Assembly (NCBI GenBank): GCA_021030905.1
Contig: JAGFMI010000004.1
Span: 62,001-126,000, forward strand
From: Pyrenula massariospora
Lineage: Eukaryota > Ascomycota > Eurotiomycetes > Pyrenulales > Pyrenulaceae
Direction of reading: 5' to 3'
DNA length: 64,000 bases
The notes beneath the pieces are model-generated. The model was not told where the DNA came from and did no database searches. It saw only the letters and a program-made list of their open reading frames with translations. Below are positions 1-10,736 of this stretch, piece by piece. The position numbers and the translations under genes are program-made. Within the stretch, counting starts at the first letter, position 1. Every line of letters starts with the position of its first letter.

Positions 1-213
1 AGTGCGATGGCAGTGTATGGGAAGGTGAACGAAGGCCAGAAGAGGAGTGCGACTGCTACAGTGGGCAAGGAGTCTGATCAGCGAGCGCCAGCCATCGCAA
101 GTCCGACCGAGGTTGCGGACAAGGTGGTTGATGCGGCGAAGAATGGGAATTCGGACGATGTGGCGAAGACAATGCTACAGGGATTTGAGCAGTCAAGGAA
201 CGCTCAAAGGTAG
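1..213 (+). CDS. 3' end of an unknown protein gene (partial)
   Basis: Frame 1 is open from the window edge to a TAG at 211-213, giving about 70 residues. The tail is Ala/Lys/Asp-rich (PTEVADKVVDAAKNG) and ends QSRNAQR. I do not recognise the family. It may be the last exon of a gene that starts to the left. The first ATG at 7 could also be a real start, but nothing upstream can be checked. Composition is polar and helix-prone, with no signal peptide or membrane segment. Confidence 0.4.
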   Translation, partial: SAMAVYGKVNEGQKRSATATVGKESDQRAPAIASPTEVADKVVDAAKNGNSDDVAKTMLQGFEQSRNAQR

Positions 214-573
214 CTTTCGTCGAGGAGATGGCAGAGCTGACACGGATATTATCATACTGTAAGCAATTGCATCGAGCAGAATGGGCTACGTCAGTTTGGA
301 CGAAGGTTTTGGAATGGAAGCGAAGGCACACTTCTCTCATCCTAGCAAGTTCTCCGCTAAGTGTTTGCACAGCTTTAAGCTGTACCAAGATGTATGAATG
401 CGCCACAAAAACTGTATGAATGCACAATAGATTTTGAATCTACGATCCCTCTGAGCGGGAACTTCAATTGACCCGACGTCGGCTTTCTCGTAAGTATTGC
501 TCAAAGCAAGCCGGTCGGTAATGAGATCCCCTTTCCAACGCGTGATGCATTGCTAACCACATGGCTGAGATAG
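214..573. other. Intergenic stretch
   Basis: No convincing gene. Short ORFs on both strands overlap each other and have no recognisable motifs. Confidence 0.5.
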
Positions 574-981
574 ATGGGCCATACATTCTCACACATTCAG
601 AGTATACACAGAGCCATTTCAGCAAGCGCCTCAATCTTCACGCAATCGCACCGCCACGGGATCGACCCTCGGCAAAGCAGGGACCCCTCGGTGGCTTACT
701 TGCAAAGCCAATGGAAGCCCCTCAGCGATAGAAAAATCAAGAAACACCTCCCCTCCAAACCTGGCGGCCATGTTCCCGGACCTGCAGCTAACGTGTCTTC
801 AGCCGTGCTTGAACTTTTCGGAAGCTCATCTCAAGGGTTCATGAGTGGCACGAACCCTGTCGAACGTGCTGAGAGCTTTCCAAACTTGGAAACGTTCGCT
901 CTTAGATTCGTCTCAAGCTCCGGGAGCAAGGTAGTGATAAGGTGGATGTCGGCGCTCGAGAGTGCTACATATGATGGCTAG
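574..981 (+). CDS. Small hypothetical ORF (135 aa)
   Basis: A single ATG-initiated ORF of 135 codons ending in TAG. It is Ser-rich with scattered basic residues (KIKKHLPSKPGG) and has no signal peptide, membrane segment or known motif. I do not recognise it. It could be chance, since it lies between a partial gene and a clear cell-wall gene in a region otherwise without coding signal. Neither neighbour suggests a role. Confidence 0.25.
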   Translation: MGHTFSHIQSIHRAISASASIFTQSHRHGIDPRQSRDPSVAYLQSQWKPLSDRKIKKHLPSKPGGHVPGPAANVSSAVLELFGSSSQGFMSGTNPVERAESFPNLETFALRFVSSSGSKVVIRWMSALESATYDG

Positions 982-1206
982 CACCGTCACATCCTTTATT
1001 CTGAAGGCTAACGATCAAAACATTTACATGATTCATCAGATTATAACTTTGCCAGCTTCTTCAGCTTCAGCTCTTTCATAACTTACCTTCTGCTCCAGAA
1101 GTCATCGCCATTGTGCTAGAGTCGCTATTTGTTTTGTACTGCTTAATTCTTTTTTGAAGCCTATTGAAGAGCTCGCTTTATCTACTGCCGTCTGCAACTT
1201 TTTCCA

Positions 1207-1973
1207 ATGCGCCTTCTTCGATACTTCCTCCTCTCCCTTTTCCCCCTCTCTCAAGTTGTTGCCCTTCCGGAGCCAAACCTTGCCCCTGCCCCTGTCAAAC
1301 GACAAGATTCAGAGCTCCTTATCCTGTACGCACTTTCTCGATCTAAACTCTCTTCATTATACCATTCTCTACGCGATGACGGCCCTTTACTAACCCATCC
1401 TTGATTGCCAGCGCCTCTGCAGTCGGCATCAGCACCCTTCCCACCGACCCTGCCAAACTCAGCACCATCACCTCCCTTGTGAGCGGCATCACCGCCGAGC
1501 TTCCCCCAAGCCCCATCATCTCGGTGCTAGCGACCGGCCTCCCCTCTGGCATCCTCTCCTCCCTCATCGCCGACCCTTCATACCTCTCCTCCTTTGCCGG
1601 AGATTTTGCCAAAGGCGGAACAACCCCCGCATGGTACAGCAGCCTGCCGACCAGCGTCAAAGCCTTCTTCAGCACCTATAGCGCGGACTTTGGCGCCATA
1701 AAAAGCGCAGAGAGTGGTGTAGTGGAAGCTGTCAGCGGGAGCGGGAATGCAACTGGGACGCGGTCTGCAACGGGCTCCGAGATATCCGGAGGAAGCACTG
1801 GTGCTGGCGCTGATTCTGCCACTGCGACGACGACTGTAAGCGTGACAACGACGGCTCAGGGGCAGGCGACGACCACGGTTACAGCCGGTGCGGTGAGAGG
1901 GACGCCTGGGATAGAGCTATTGGCCGGGATGGTAGGGGCTGTCGGTGTGCTGGGTGTTGCTGTGGATTTGTGA
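1207..1973 (+). CDS. GPI-anchor-type secreted cell-wall protein (226 aa)
   Basis: Two exons, 1207-1325 and 1412-1973, joined across an 86-nt intron (donor GTACGC, branch ACTAACC, acceptor CCAG) with matching phase. The product starts with a signal peptide (MRLLRYFLLSLFPLSQVVA), followed by a Pro/Ala stretch ending in VKRQ, a typical Kex2 cleavage site at residues 31-32. The middle is Ser/Pro/Leu-rich. Residues about 130-200 are Ser/Thr/Ala/Gly-rich and probably O-glycosylated. The end is a small-residue site plus a hydrophobic tail (GIELLAGMVGAVGVLGVAV), the usual layout of a GPI attachment signal. It is probably attached to the plasma membrane or cell wall. No catalytic domain is visible, and the sequence family is not one I can name. 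Confidence 0.8.
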
Positions 1974-2648
1974 GGCTAGCATGAGTTGGGCTCGGTACAA
2001 TGAATTTTATTGCATATACAAATACTAGATAGATCATGTAGAATCGTGAAATTCTATATTAACGACAATTTTGCCCTTGGCAGTAGCTTTGAGATCTACG
2101 AATCCGAACATCTACATTTCCAAATTACTAGATTTGTCCAAGATCGTTTTTTGGAATAGCAACACCATTTGAGAGTGTCGTATCAATACTTCTGCCTCCT
2201 ACAATCCTTCTACAGAATCTGTCGGGCTTGCTATGATCTCCTCCGTCCCACCACCTTCGAACTAGGTTAACACCTTCTCCCAGATAGGCCGGTAGTCTGC
2301 TTCCAGTCATTAATCGATGTCAGCTTTCAGCGATGTCTGTTCATACTAGTAAAATTGAGGAAGCTAAACCAAAGCAGTAACTGCACGGCTATGGTGAACT
2401 TTTGTGTATGATAGACTAGCGTAGTCACCACAAATAAAGTAGCTTTTTGGAAAGGTTTCTCATGGAGATGGCGATTCAGGCTTGCCTTGCTCTGCCATTG
2501 TAGTTCGCTCAAATAAGCAGCGTTTCACCCTGTCTGTGCTGGATTTGATCGGTATTTGTAGCTGAAGCTCTTGATAAGATCTTAAGTGGATTTGGGGTTA
2601 AAATTGACTTCTCAGGTGCAATTCCGAGAACGGACGGGCTGCGATGGA
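1974..2648. other. Intergenic stretch between convergent genes
   Basis: AT-richer spacer between the 3' ends of the GPI-type gene and the GTPase gene. I see only short ORFs without motifs. It presumably holds both 3' UTRs. Confidence 0.5.
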
Positions 2649-3857
2649 TCACGGTCTGTTGGCTTGACTTCGTATGAGATACCGAGCAAAGCTCTGATCG
2701 TCGTTTGCTTGGCCTTGCCCTTCTTTCAAGGCCCTCCCATATCGAGTGTTCAGATTTTCATCTAGATCGTTTGCAAGTTCGTCTTCATATTCGTCGGGGT
2801 TCGTCTTGTCATCTTCATCGTTCTCCATGCTGCCGTCTGAGTCCTCCCTCCCACCTGTACCAAACTTTCTCCTGGAGGTACCTGAAACGGCCATATCCTG
2901 CATGACTTCTGTCAACCCTTCGTCCTTGCTTTTCGCTCTGCCGGCCGCTCGTTCTTTGCGTTTTCGTTCCAGCTCCGGCCGATAATCCCTTTCAAACTCC
3001 TTGCGTTTTTCTTCTACAGCCTCAAAGAAGCCTTCGACACCCTCCCCTGTCATGCTGCTGACTCCACAAAAATTGAGATGTTTGTAGAATTCCTCCAGCA
3101 TCATACTCATACTATTGAGGAGGCTTGACATATACCCACTACCACCGCCGAAGCCCTCTCCGCCAAACACACCTTTTTCCTCTTCTCTCTTCAGGGCTGC
3201 TTGGAATGCTTCGAAGTCCGTCATCCAATCTTCTGCAAATTTTGCGTCTTGAACGTCGATTTTGTTAAAGACTAGTATCATAGGTAGTCGTGTCTTGTAA
3301 AGTATTGAGCAGGCATAGAGCATGTTGGACATAAAGGTTGAGGTAGAAGATGTTCGAGGCGTATCAATAATATATGCAATGACCGTGGGAAAAGATGACG
3401 CGAGAGACTCGAGAAAGATGCTACCAGAGGCAGACCAGACGAAAACTTCGATCTGGCCGGGGGTGTCGACCAGGAAATGCTTTGGCGGCTGGACCTTGTC
3501 CTCGGCTGAAGGCTTTGCCCGCTTTTCCATCAAATTTATTATTTGGTCGACTTTCGTAGCGAAGAGGTTTAGGGAGGTCATGATTCCGCCATTGGGTCCC
3601 AAATTGTATTGCTTCATCACTTCTTTGTAGTTGATGCTGTCTCGGATGTCAATGTTGGCTTCGAAAGGCACCGAGAGGACAGCGGGGTCGAGATTAAGAA
3701 CGTATGGGTTTTGATTCTTCGAATGAAGGTATGCATTGATCCTCTGCATAAAAGTTGTCTTGCCGGAGCCTGTCCACGGTAAGTAAAGAACATCTTGTAT
3801 TGAGAAAATCCTACCAGCCATGCCGACGCAGACAACAGCAACGGGGGCATCTGCCAT
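2649..3857 (-). CDS. NPA3: GPN-loop GTPase 1 (Npa3/XAB1 family, 387 aa after splicing)
   Basis: Cytoplasmic GTPase of the GPN family, known to act in assembly and nuclear import of RNA polymerase II. Exon 1 (3857-3815) encodes [15 protein letters not shown] and exon 2 (3769-2649) continues [14 protein letters not shown]. Together they make the P-loop GMAGSGKTT at residues 12-20. The 45-nt intron (3770-3814) has a GTAGGA donor, a CTTAC branch-like site and a GGACAG acceptor. It is a multiple of three with no stop, so the unspliced frame also reads through. Other hallmarks are the GPN motif (GPNGG, about residue 77), [10 protein letters not shown] (G3) and FNKID (G4). The C-terminal third is charged and acidic ([16 protein letters not shown]), as in the yeast protein, which is of similar length. 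It is divergent from CWF19 across 223 bp. Confidence 0.93.
   Translation of the reverse strand: MADAPVAVVCVGMAGRIFSIQDVLYLPWTGSGKTTFMQRINAYLHSKNQNPYVLNLDPAVLSVPFEANIDIRDSINYKEVMKQYNLGPNGGIMTSLNLFATKVDQIINLMEKRAKPSAEDKVQPPKHFLVDTPGQIEVFVWSASGSIFLESLASSFPTVIAYIIDTPRTSSTSTFMSNMLYACSILYKTRLPMILVFNKIDVQDAKFAEDWMTDFEAFQAALKREEEKGVFGGEGFGGGSGYMSSLLNSMSMMLEEFYKHLNFCGVSSMTGEGVEGFFEAVEEKRKEFERDYRPELERKRKERAAGRAKSKDEGLTEVMQDMAVSGTSRRKFGTGGREDSDGSMENDEDDKTNPDEYEDELANDLDENLNTRYGRALKEGQGQANDDQSFARYLIRSQANRP
3770..3814 (-). other. 45-nt in-frame intron splitting the P-loop of the GPN1 gene
   Basis: Removing it restores the Walker A sequence. Keeping it inserts 15 residues between MAG and SGKTT without a stop. 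Confidence 0.85.
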
Positions 3858-4080
3858 TGCTAGACAACCGCAAAGAATGTACGATTTCTAACGATGCGTC
3901 GATCATGCGCAATATCCTTCCAAGGAAAATGCTTTGTGTACCTTTGCGTCATGAAAATGTTAAGGGCGAGGTGGGGGGAGCCTGCGGGGGGAAGCTCCTG
4001 TTCGGCTCCGCAGTTTTTCCCTCTCCGCAGAGGTAAAGATTAAGGACGTTTACATCCCATCCACCTCTTTACGCACAGTC
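3858..4080. promoter_or_regulatory. Shared divergent promoter of the GPN1 and CWF19 genes
   Basis: The 223 bp between two divergent ATGs must contain both core promoters. A TTGCGTCATGA element (CRE/bZIP-like) lies near 3943-3953, and a G-rich tract (gggggagcctgcgggggg) around 3972-3993. No clear TATA box. Function is inferred from position only. Confidence 0.5.
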
Positions 4081-6168
4081 ATGACTTTGGAGGATTTTGA
4101 GAGAGAGCTTGCGAAGGAGAAAACGCTAAACAAACAGCACAGTCACAGAGACGCTGACCTAGAGCGGTCTCATAGGCACCATCATCGGCACCGACACCAT
4201 CACTCCGGTTATGGCCATTCTCGCGAGAGGGAGGAGAGGCATAGGCACCACCGCTCAAAGCAGGAACTTTCCCGGGAGGATAAAGACAATCATAGACGCA
4301 AAAGACGGAAGCTTTCTCCCGAAGACTCCGAGCGAGACTTAAGGCAACGTGAGAGTTCCGGCGGCGGGAATGAAGAGAGCCGGACTGGGGAAGAGCAGAC
4401 CTCAAATCTACCAAATGTTGGACTGAAACGCGATTCATGGATGGAGACCCCGACAGGACTGAACATTGACTATATACACCGACCCAAGAAAGCCCAATCT
4501 CCCCCACGAAGAAATTCAATGGAAGCAAACTACGAGCTTAAGCTACATGAGAAAGAGCTGAGTCATCATCTCAGGGATGTACATGATGACGATGGCGACG
4601 CAATTTCACCGGAGGATACTCCGAGCCAAGATATTAGTTATACATTCGGAGATTCGGGCTCACAGTGGCGCATGACGAAGCTAAAAGCTGTGTACAGACA
4701 AGCTGAAGAGGCTGGTCGAGATGTGGAGGAGGTCGCGATGGAGAGATTCGGCAGTATACGAGAACTTGATAACCTCCGTGAAGAGGAAATTGAATTAGAA
4801 AGGAGAGAAACCTATGGGAAAGATTATGTGGGAAAGGACAAGCCCAGTGGGGAATTGTATGCGGAGCGGAAGCTTGAAGCTGGCATTCATCGAGGAGCAC
4901 AGAAAAGCAAAGGCTCCTCATTCCACCCTCAAATCCACCAAGGCGAGCCTATCGAGACCGAACCACCACAGCAAACCACTCAGGTCCTAGATCAAACCGC
5001 CTTGAACCGCTTGAAAGCTCGTATGATGAAGGCAAAGCTCAAGGGCGGCCCAGAGGCGGAGAAACTTCAGGCAGAATATGATTCAGCCATGGCCACCTTT
5101 GCCAACCAGAAGCAACCAGACATTGTCGTGCTTGGCGCAATGGACAACCGTATGCTCTCGTCTGGGCTGAGGAAAGAAGTAAAGGCCGTCGACAACCGCC
5201 GTGGCCGAGAACGGGGCCAAGTTGAAGAAAACGAAGATATGAGCATTGATGACATGATCAGAGAAGAACGCCGTACACGTGGCCAGACTGGCGGCGAAGG
5301 ACAACGGTTCGCCGAAAGGATCGCCAAAGACGCGAAATTTGACAACGACTTGGACTATATGGATGAAAATGCTACGAAATTAGCCAAACGAGTACACAGA
5401 TCCGAGATCAATATTCGAAATATAGCCATCAATGATTTTCAAAAGATGAACAAGGTACTTGATTCATGCCCCCTGTGCCACCACGAGGATACCTCGACTC
5501 CACCTGTGGCACCTGTCGTCTCTTTGGCGACCCGGACATACCTCACCTTGCCAACTGAACCAGATCTCTGTGACGGAGCCGCTTCTTTAGTCCCCATTCA
5601 ACATCGGATCAACCTTCTAGAATGCGATGACGATGAATGGGAAGAGCTTCGAAACTTCATGAAGAGCTTAACCAGGATGTACCACGATCAGGGCCGAGAT
5701 GTTATCTTTTACGAAAATGCAGCACAACCTCATCGTAAGAAGCATGCATCAATGGAAGCTGTACCTCTCCCCTACAGCCTAGGAGAGACTGCGCCGGCCT
5801 TTTTCAAGGAAGCGATCATGAGTGCGGATGAAGAATGGACGCAGCACAAGAAGGTGCTGGACACGCTGTCCAAAGCAAAACAAGGTTTGGGAAAGCTGGC
5901 TTTCAGGAGATCACTGGTGAAGGAGATGCCTTATTTCCATGTGTGGTTCGAATTGGATGGAGGGATTGGGCATGTCGTTGAGGACAGCGGCCGATGGCCG
6001 AAGAGTGATTTATTTGCACGGGAGATCATTGGAGGCATGCTAGATCTTGAGCCAGACGTTATCAAGAAGCAGGGACGGTGGCAGAAAGGATACGATCGCC
6101 GAGTCGATGGTTTCAAGAAGCGATGGAGGAAGTTTGATTGGACGAGGGTTTTAACAGAAGGAGGGTGA
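4081..6168 (+). CDS. CWF19: CWF19-like splicing factor / debranching-associated protein (695 aa)
   Basis: Single-exon gene. Residues about 15-60 are His/Arg-rich (repeated HRHHH, HRHH) and the next 50 are basic and acidic. The centre contains GDSGSQWRMTKLK and long charged helices. The C-terminal third has the two Cwf19 domains. The first starts near residue 459 with the zinc-ligand-like CPLCHHE, followed by YLTLPTEPDL and VPIQHRINLLECDDDEWEE. The second contains PYFHVWFELDGG and a GRWPKSDLFAREIIGGML-type motif near residues 617-645. The family (fission yeast Cwf19, yeast Drn1, human CWF19L) acts with the late spliceosome and lariat debranching. The CPLC motif and HIT-like core look intact. 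The start is the first in-frame ATG and immediately precedes the acidic/basic N-terminus. Confidence 0.92.
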   Translation: MTLEDFERELAKEKTLNKQHSHRDADLERSHRHHHRHRHHHSGYGHSREREERHRHHRSKQELSREDKDNHRRKRRKLSPEDSERDLRQRESSGGGNEESRTGEEQTSNLPNVGLKRDSWMETPTGLNIDYIHRPKKAQSPPRRNSMEANYELKLHEKELSHHLRDVHDDDGDAISPEDTPSQDISYTFGDSGSQWRMTKLKAVYRQAEEAGRDVEEVAMERFGSIRELDNLREEEIELERRETYGKDYVGKDKPSGELYAERKLEAGIHRGAQKSKGSSFHPQIHQGEPIETEPPQQTTQVLDQTALNRLKARMMKAKLKGGPEAEKLQAEYDSAMATFANQKQPDIVVLGAMDNRMLSSGLRKEVKAVDNRRGRERGQVEENEDMSIDDMIREERRTRGQTGGEGQRFAERIAKDAKFDNDLDYMDENATKLAKRVHRSEINIRNIAINDFQKMNKVLDSCPLCHHEDTSTPPVAPVVSLATRTYLTLPTEPDLCDGAASLVPIQHRINLLECDDDEWEELRNFMKSLTRMYHDQGRDVIFYENAAQPHRKKHASMEAVPLPYSLGETAPAFFKEAIMSADEEWTQHKKVLDTLSKAKQGLGKLAFRRSLVKEMPYFHVWFELDGGIGHVVEDSGRWPKSDLFAREIIGGMLDLEPDVIKKQGRWQKGYDRRVDGFKKRWRKFDWTRVLTEGG

Positions 6169-6538
6169 GGAGTCCAGTCGATGTAGATTTTGTGTTTGGC
6201 GGGACAGTGATCCACAGGATAATGTTTCAACCTTGATTTAGACGAAAACAAGATGCTTGAGAAGGACTCACTCATCCAATGACGCCCCAGCAACGTAGCC
6301 AAAATGTGAGCCGATAAGGTCGTTCAAGTGCCGATTTCGGTACAACCCCGAGATAGCGGTCGCTTCCATTATCTGGGAGAGCGGGGACACGGAGGTGCGA
6401 AATCAAGTTGTTCTTATATCGTACTTTTTAAAGCCTGGTTTGCTACCATTACCCAAAATCACCGTGCGGGATCTCGATCAGGGTCTACCTCCCAGTCTGC
6501 AGAGCCAAGCCCCTCGAAAACCCCCGCGCTATCCCACA
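6169..6538. other. Intergenic stretch / promoter of the dehydrogenase gene
   Basis: Spacer of 370 bp with short ORFs only. It presumably carries the CWF19 3' UTR and the promoter of the next gene. Confidence 0.5.
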
Positions 6539-8015
6539 ATGTCCTCGAAACCCAAGATTCTACTTCTTGGGGAGATAGACCAGTGAGTGCCGCTGCTTCG
6601 CGAGTTTCCGAGCATGAACCTGATCGAGCCGCAGCGCCCATGACTCGTGGAATGCTCTGAGCAATATTGGAGAACTGGTGACCTCTACGGCAAAGAACCG
6701 GGCAGGCATGTTTTGTGCATCCGGAAGGCTCGGTGAAGATTGCTCATGGCTGTGACATTGCAGAATTCATACAAGAATGTCGAGATGGAAAACTTGAAGG
6801 CGTAGTAGCTGCTTACCGCACGTTCCAAAGTATTGCCCAGACTGGTGTGTGATATTCCGGCTGGGAATCGCAGCAGTTGAATTTTTCAAAGAGTAACTTT
6901 TTCCTAGGTCGCTTTGATCACGAGCTCTGTGCTGCACTTCCAAGTACCTTGAGATATGTTGGCCACAACGGTGAGTACCCACTATTATTAGCATATACAG
7001 CCATATTTTGAGAGAATTTCTTTTTCTGATCCTGGACTTTACATCGGTGTCCCTGTCTACGCCAGCAGAGCCTTTACCCTCTACACAAATGCTTGCGGTC
7101 TTTGAATATCTCTATTCTCAATGAAATTCTAACAGCTTTGCAGGTGCAGGTTACGATCAAATTGATCCTGAAGCCTGCACCAATCGTAGCCCGCCGCTGC
7201 TGGTCTCCAACGTGCCAACTGCCGTAGACGATGCCACAGCTGACAATGCCTTATTCCTCATCCTGGGAGCTCTGCGCAACTTCAATCCATCAATGGTTGG
7301 CCTGAGGAAAGGGCAGTGGAAAGGGTTGCCAGTGCCAGCACTTGGCCATGATCCTCAAGGGAAGATTTTGGGCATTCTAGGTATGGGTGGCATTGGGAGA
7401 AACTTGAAGAGAAAATGCGACGCTTTGGGTATGACAACTATTTACCATAACCGGTAAGTAGAAAACCAAACACGAAAAAATTGAATACGACCTAACAGCT
7501 TTGGTAACAGCCGTGAGCTCAGTCCAGATATGGCGGGGGGATCGGCATATGTAACATTTGAAGACTTGCTAAAGCAAAGTGATGTGCTGAGTCTGAACTT
7601 GCCCCTGAACGTAAGTCTTACAGGGTTCCAGTCTTTGACAAAGCTGACCAAATACTATTTTCAGCCTAAAACCCGCCACATCATCAGCACTCCGCAGTTT
7701 AAACTCATGAAACCGACAGCAGTAATCATCAACACCGCGAGAGGCGCAGTCATCGATGAGGCGGCTTTGGTTGACGCCCTCGACCACGGTCTGATCACGA
7801 GTGCCGGTCTTGATGTTTTCGAGGAGGAGCCGGATATTCATCCTGGCTTAATCGAGAACGAGAGGGTCATGCTCCTACCACACATGGGTACGTGGACCGT
7901 TGAGACGCAGACGAAGATGGAAGAGTGGGTGATCAAGAATATCAGGAGCGCTGTGGAGGGCAAAGGCCTTTTGAGTCCCATTCCTGAGCAGCAAGACCTC
8001 ATAGATGACAAATAG
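6539..8015 (+). CDS. NAD(P)-dependent D-2-hydroxyacid dehydrogenase (glyoxylate/hydroxypyruvate reductase-like, 339 aa)
   Basis: Seven exons with consistent phase: 6539-6582, 6635-6705, 6764-6844, 6908-6970, 7144-7453, 7511-7610 and 7665-8015. The protein begins MSSKPKILLLGEI. It has the nucleotide-binding glycine motif ILGMGGIGR, followed by a dinucleotide fold. Catalytic residues sit in NTARGAVIDE (Arg), DVFEEEP (Glu) and LLPHMGT (His). It would reduce 2-keto acids such as glyoxylate or hydroxypyruvate to D-2-hydroxyacids. Length matches the fungal family. The second intron (6706-6763) starts with GC rather than GT. The last intron (7611-7664) is 54 nt, in frame and without a stop. The segment SPPLL after the substrate-side ACTNR is slightly longer than I expect. 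The exact substrate cannot be told from sequence. Confidence 0.88.
6706..6763 (+). other. GC-AG intron in the dehydrogenase gene
   Basis: The exon end CGGGCAG is followed by GCATGT, and the acceptor is CATTGCAG. Only this junction restores the conserved R-A-E-F-I reading with 58 nt removed. The nearest GT donor, at 6733, would leave an intron of only 31 nt. Confidence 0.7.
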
Positions 8016-8621
8016 AGAGCGACAAGCGCGAGCCAGAGGCGACGGCATAGACAATAACTAGACGTTCCGTACACTTCGACAAGCCGTCTGAATAAGAATC
8101 GAGATTTCGTGGTGTCATTGGTCCACCGCGTCATATCCCCAAGTGATTGGCACAGCCACGGCCGGTGCCTGGGACGCAGACGTCCCCCGGGTGCTCCTTC
8201 GATGCAGCTTCCCGAGTCTCGATGGAGGCGGCCTTGGCAGTCTGGATGCCAAGCAAAACGTGCCCCGGGCCTGCCACCCATTGGCTCCGCTGCATGCTGC
8301 CAAGGCTGTATGTCTCCCACTGGGACCCAGACCGCTCCTCGCCTTCCTATACCGGCCATCGATCTCATCTGCACTGCTTCTCAGACAGTGCCTCGTCTCC
8401 GCGAATTGATGCATGGACGAACCGGGTCTGTGAACGCTAACTCAACCCATGGGCCTCGGAAAATTGGTGGGGATGGCGCTCGTCTTGCAGATAGGGTGCC
8501 GATGCCTGGTCAGGAAATGCGTACCTGACAGCAATTGAAAAGGCGGCGTCTCTCTCGATTATGAGAATGGCGACGTGTCTTGGCATCCGCCTCTGACCTA
8601 ACATCTTGAACATCATCTGAA
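8016..8621. other. Intergenic stretch
   Basis: GC-richer spacer (8110-8420) in which several frames on both strands stay open without motifs. This fits composition rather than coding. It precedes the phosphatase gene. Confidence 0.45.
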
Positions 8622-10736
8622 ATGCGTTACCTTTTCCCCAGCAGTCTAGGTTTTGTGGCGATTATACGATTGTGTGAGGCCCAAACTTTTCAGAGGCTTG
8701 GAGCTTGTCCTACTCTGGGATGTATCTTCCCTCCTGACCAGTAAGTGTTTAAAGCACGAAGAAAAGGACAGATATTGAGACGGAAATCAGGGTAGATTTT
8801 CTGCCGGGGCAATACTTCGACATCCGCCTGGAAGTACACGCACCGATCAATGGTAGCGAGGCGACAGGCGCCACGGAACCCGATCGAAATTTTACGTTTG
8901 CTATTACAAAGAAAGGCGGCGTACCCCGAAGTGCAGCGTCGTATTTCAACGCTTCGGATCCTAAACTGGAAACATGGAACTTTACATGGTTCGAAGACCT
9001 CTTTGCCGCCGATGTGGGAACACCATCACTTGTTAAAGTAGCCGGAAAAGTATTCCGTAAAGTTGCCCTCTCCGAGTCAGGAGAGTATACCGCTACTCTC
9101 ACCTACAACGGCGGCGAGAACACAACAGCTCAGTGGCTAGTTCGTGACATTCCACCTACCCGAAGAGCTAAGAATGTCATCCTATTCATTGGCGATGGTA
9201 TGACGACCAACATGATCACCGCCGCTCGTCTCATCGGTCACAAGAGCATCAACGGCAAGTACCAATCCACAATGCAAATGGACCAATTCCCGGTCGTAGG
9301 ACATCAGATGACACACTCACTGGATTCATATATCACGGACAGCGCAAATTCGGCGACGGCTCTTTATTCGGGCCACAAAAGCACAGTGAACGCGTTAGGT
9401 GTCTACAGAGATAGCTCGCCTAATGAGTTTGACGACCCAAAGATCGAAAGCATTGCGGAGATCTTTCAGCGACTTACAGGTGGTGGCGTAGGTATCGTCT
9501 CAACTGCATTTATTGCAGATGCTACGCCGGCGGCTCTGACCGCGCACACCAAAAACCGAGACAGGTACGGCCAGGTCGTGGACTCGTTTTTGAATGGGAT
9601 CACGAATTATACGTGGACCAATTGGACTGGGCCGGATGTCTTATTTGGAGGTGGCGCTGAACAGTTCTATCCCAACAAGAACTCATTTCAGGGCAAAGAT
9701 TACTATGCAGAATTTGCCAGTAGAGGCTATCAGATCGTTCAGAGCAACACGGAACTACAGTCAGCGTCTAACTCTAACAAGACCCTCGGGATTTTCTCCG
9801 TATCCAACATGGCTAAATGGCTAGATAGAAATGTTTACACGCAGAATCTTCTAAACCAGAAAAACGCGCCAGATGGCAGCGGTGGCGACGCGCTTGACCA
9901 GCCGGGTCTTAAAGAGATGACACTCAAGGCTATTGACATAGTCCAGACCCGCCATGCTGACAAAGGGTGGTTCATCATGTCCGAAGCTGCTAGCATCGAC
10001 AAGCAGATGCATACTTTAGACTATGACCGCGCATTGGGTGAGCTCCTCGAGCTAGACGACACCGTTCGAGCGACGATAGCTCATTTGGAAGTGTTGGGCG
10101 TATTGCAAGACACGCAGATTCTCGTGACGGCGGACCACGGTCATGGTTTTGACGTCTATGGTAGCGCGGACACCAAATATCTGAAATCCCAGGCATCTGA
10201 TCGAGACAAGCGGGATGCCATCGGAACATATCAGGAATCTGGTTTATCTCAATATACGATTGCTGTTGGGGGAAACGGGACGAGTATCATGTATTCTGAA
10301 GGGGCCTACTTTCCTGCGTACGGAGCACATGCTCTCACGTCTTTAATTCGCTAACTAATCTGACAGGAACTGGGACCCTCGCTATACGCTTGCGCAAGGT
10401 ACTGGCGCTTTCCCTGACAAGCGCGAGAATTTTCAGGTGCACAAGAATGGACCACGCCTCCCGGCCATAGAGTTGGTGGAGGATTCGGATGATTACTATG
10501 TAAACCCCAAGGACAACCCGGATGGTTTTGTTGTAAATGGCACTCTCCCCATCAGCAATAATCAGGGCGTGCACTCTTTGACGGATGTGCCGGTCTTTGC
10601 AGCAGGACCGTGTCAAGATCTGTTTGGGGGCGTATACGGCAACGTGGACGTCTTCTTTAACATGGCTGAGTGCTTAGGGTTGAGCAAACCCGCGACAGCT
10701 GTAAAGGCCGGGCAAAGAGTCAGGCGTCAAATGTGA
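8622..10736 (+). CDS. Secreted alkaline phosphatase (671 aa)
   Basis: Three exons: 8622-8740, 8791-10317 and 10367-10736, with introns of 50 and 49 nt and phases that agree. The N-terminus (MRYLFPSSLGFVAIIRLCEAQ) is a signal peptide, followed by LGACPTLGCIFPPDQVDFLPGQ. The alkaline-phosphatase fold shows NVILFIGDGM (metal-binding Asp, about residue 172), TDSANSATA (nucleophile Ser, about 220-228), SEAASIDKQMH with DYDRALGELLELDD (metal ligands), and TADHGHGFDVYG (metal ligands, about 487). The C-terminal part holds NWDPRYTLAQGTG and HSLTDVPVFAAGP, typical of the family, including the final metal-ligand His. Several N-x-S/T sites fit secretion. It hydrolyses phosphomonoesters outside the cell or in the vacuole. 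Phosphate-dependent control is likely by analogy but not shown here. Confidence 0.9.

Noticed and set aside
8109-8528. 139-codon plus-strand and 178-codon minus-strand frames between the dehydrogenase and phosphatase genes
   Set aside because: Neither has motifs, a signal peptide or sensible splice context. The minus frame runs into the dehydrogenase exon.
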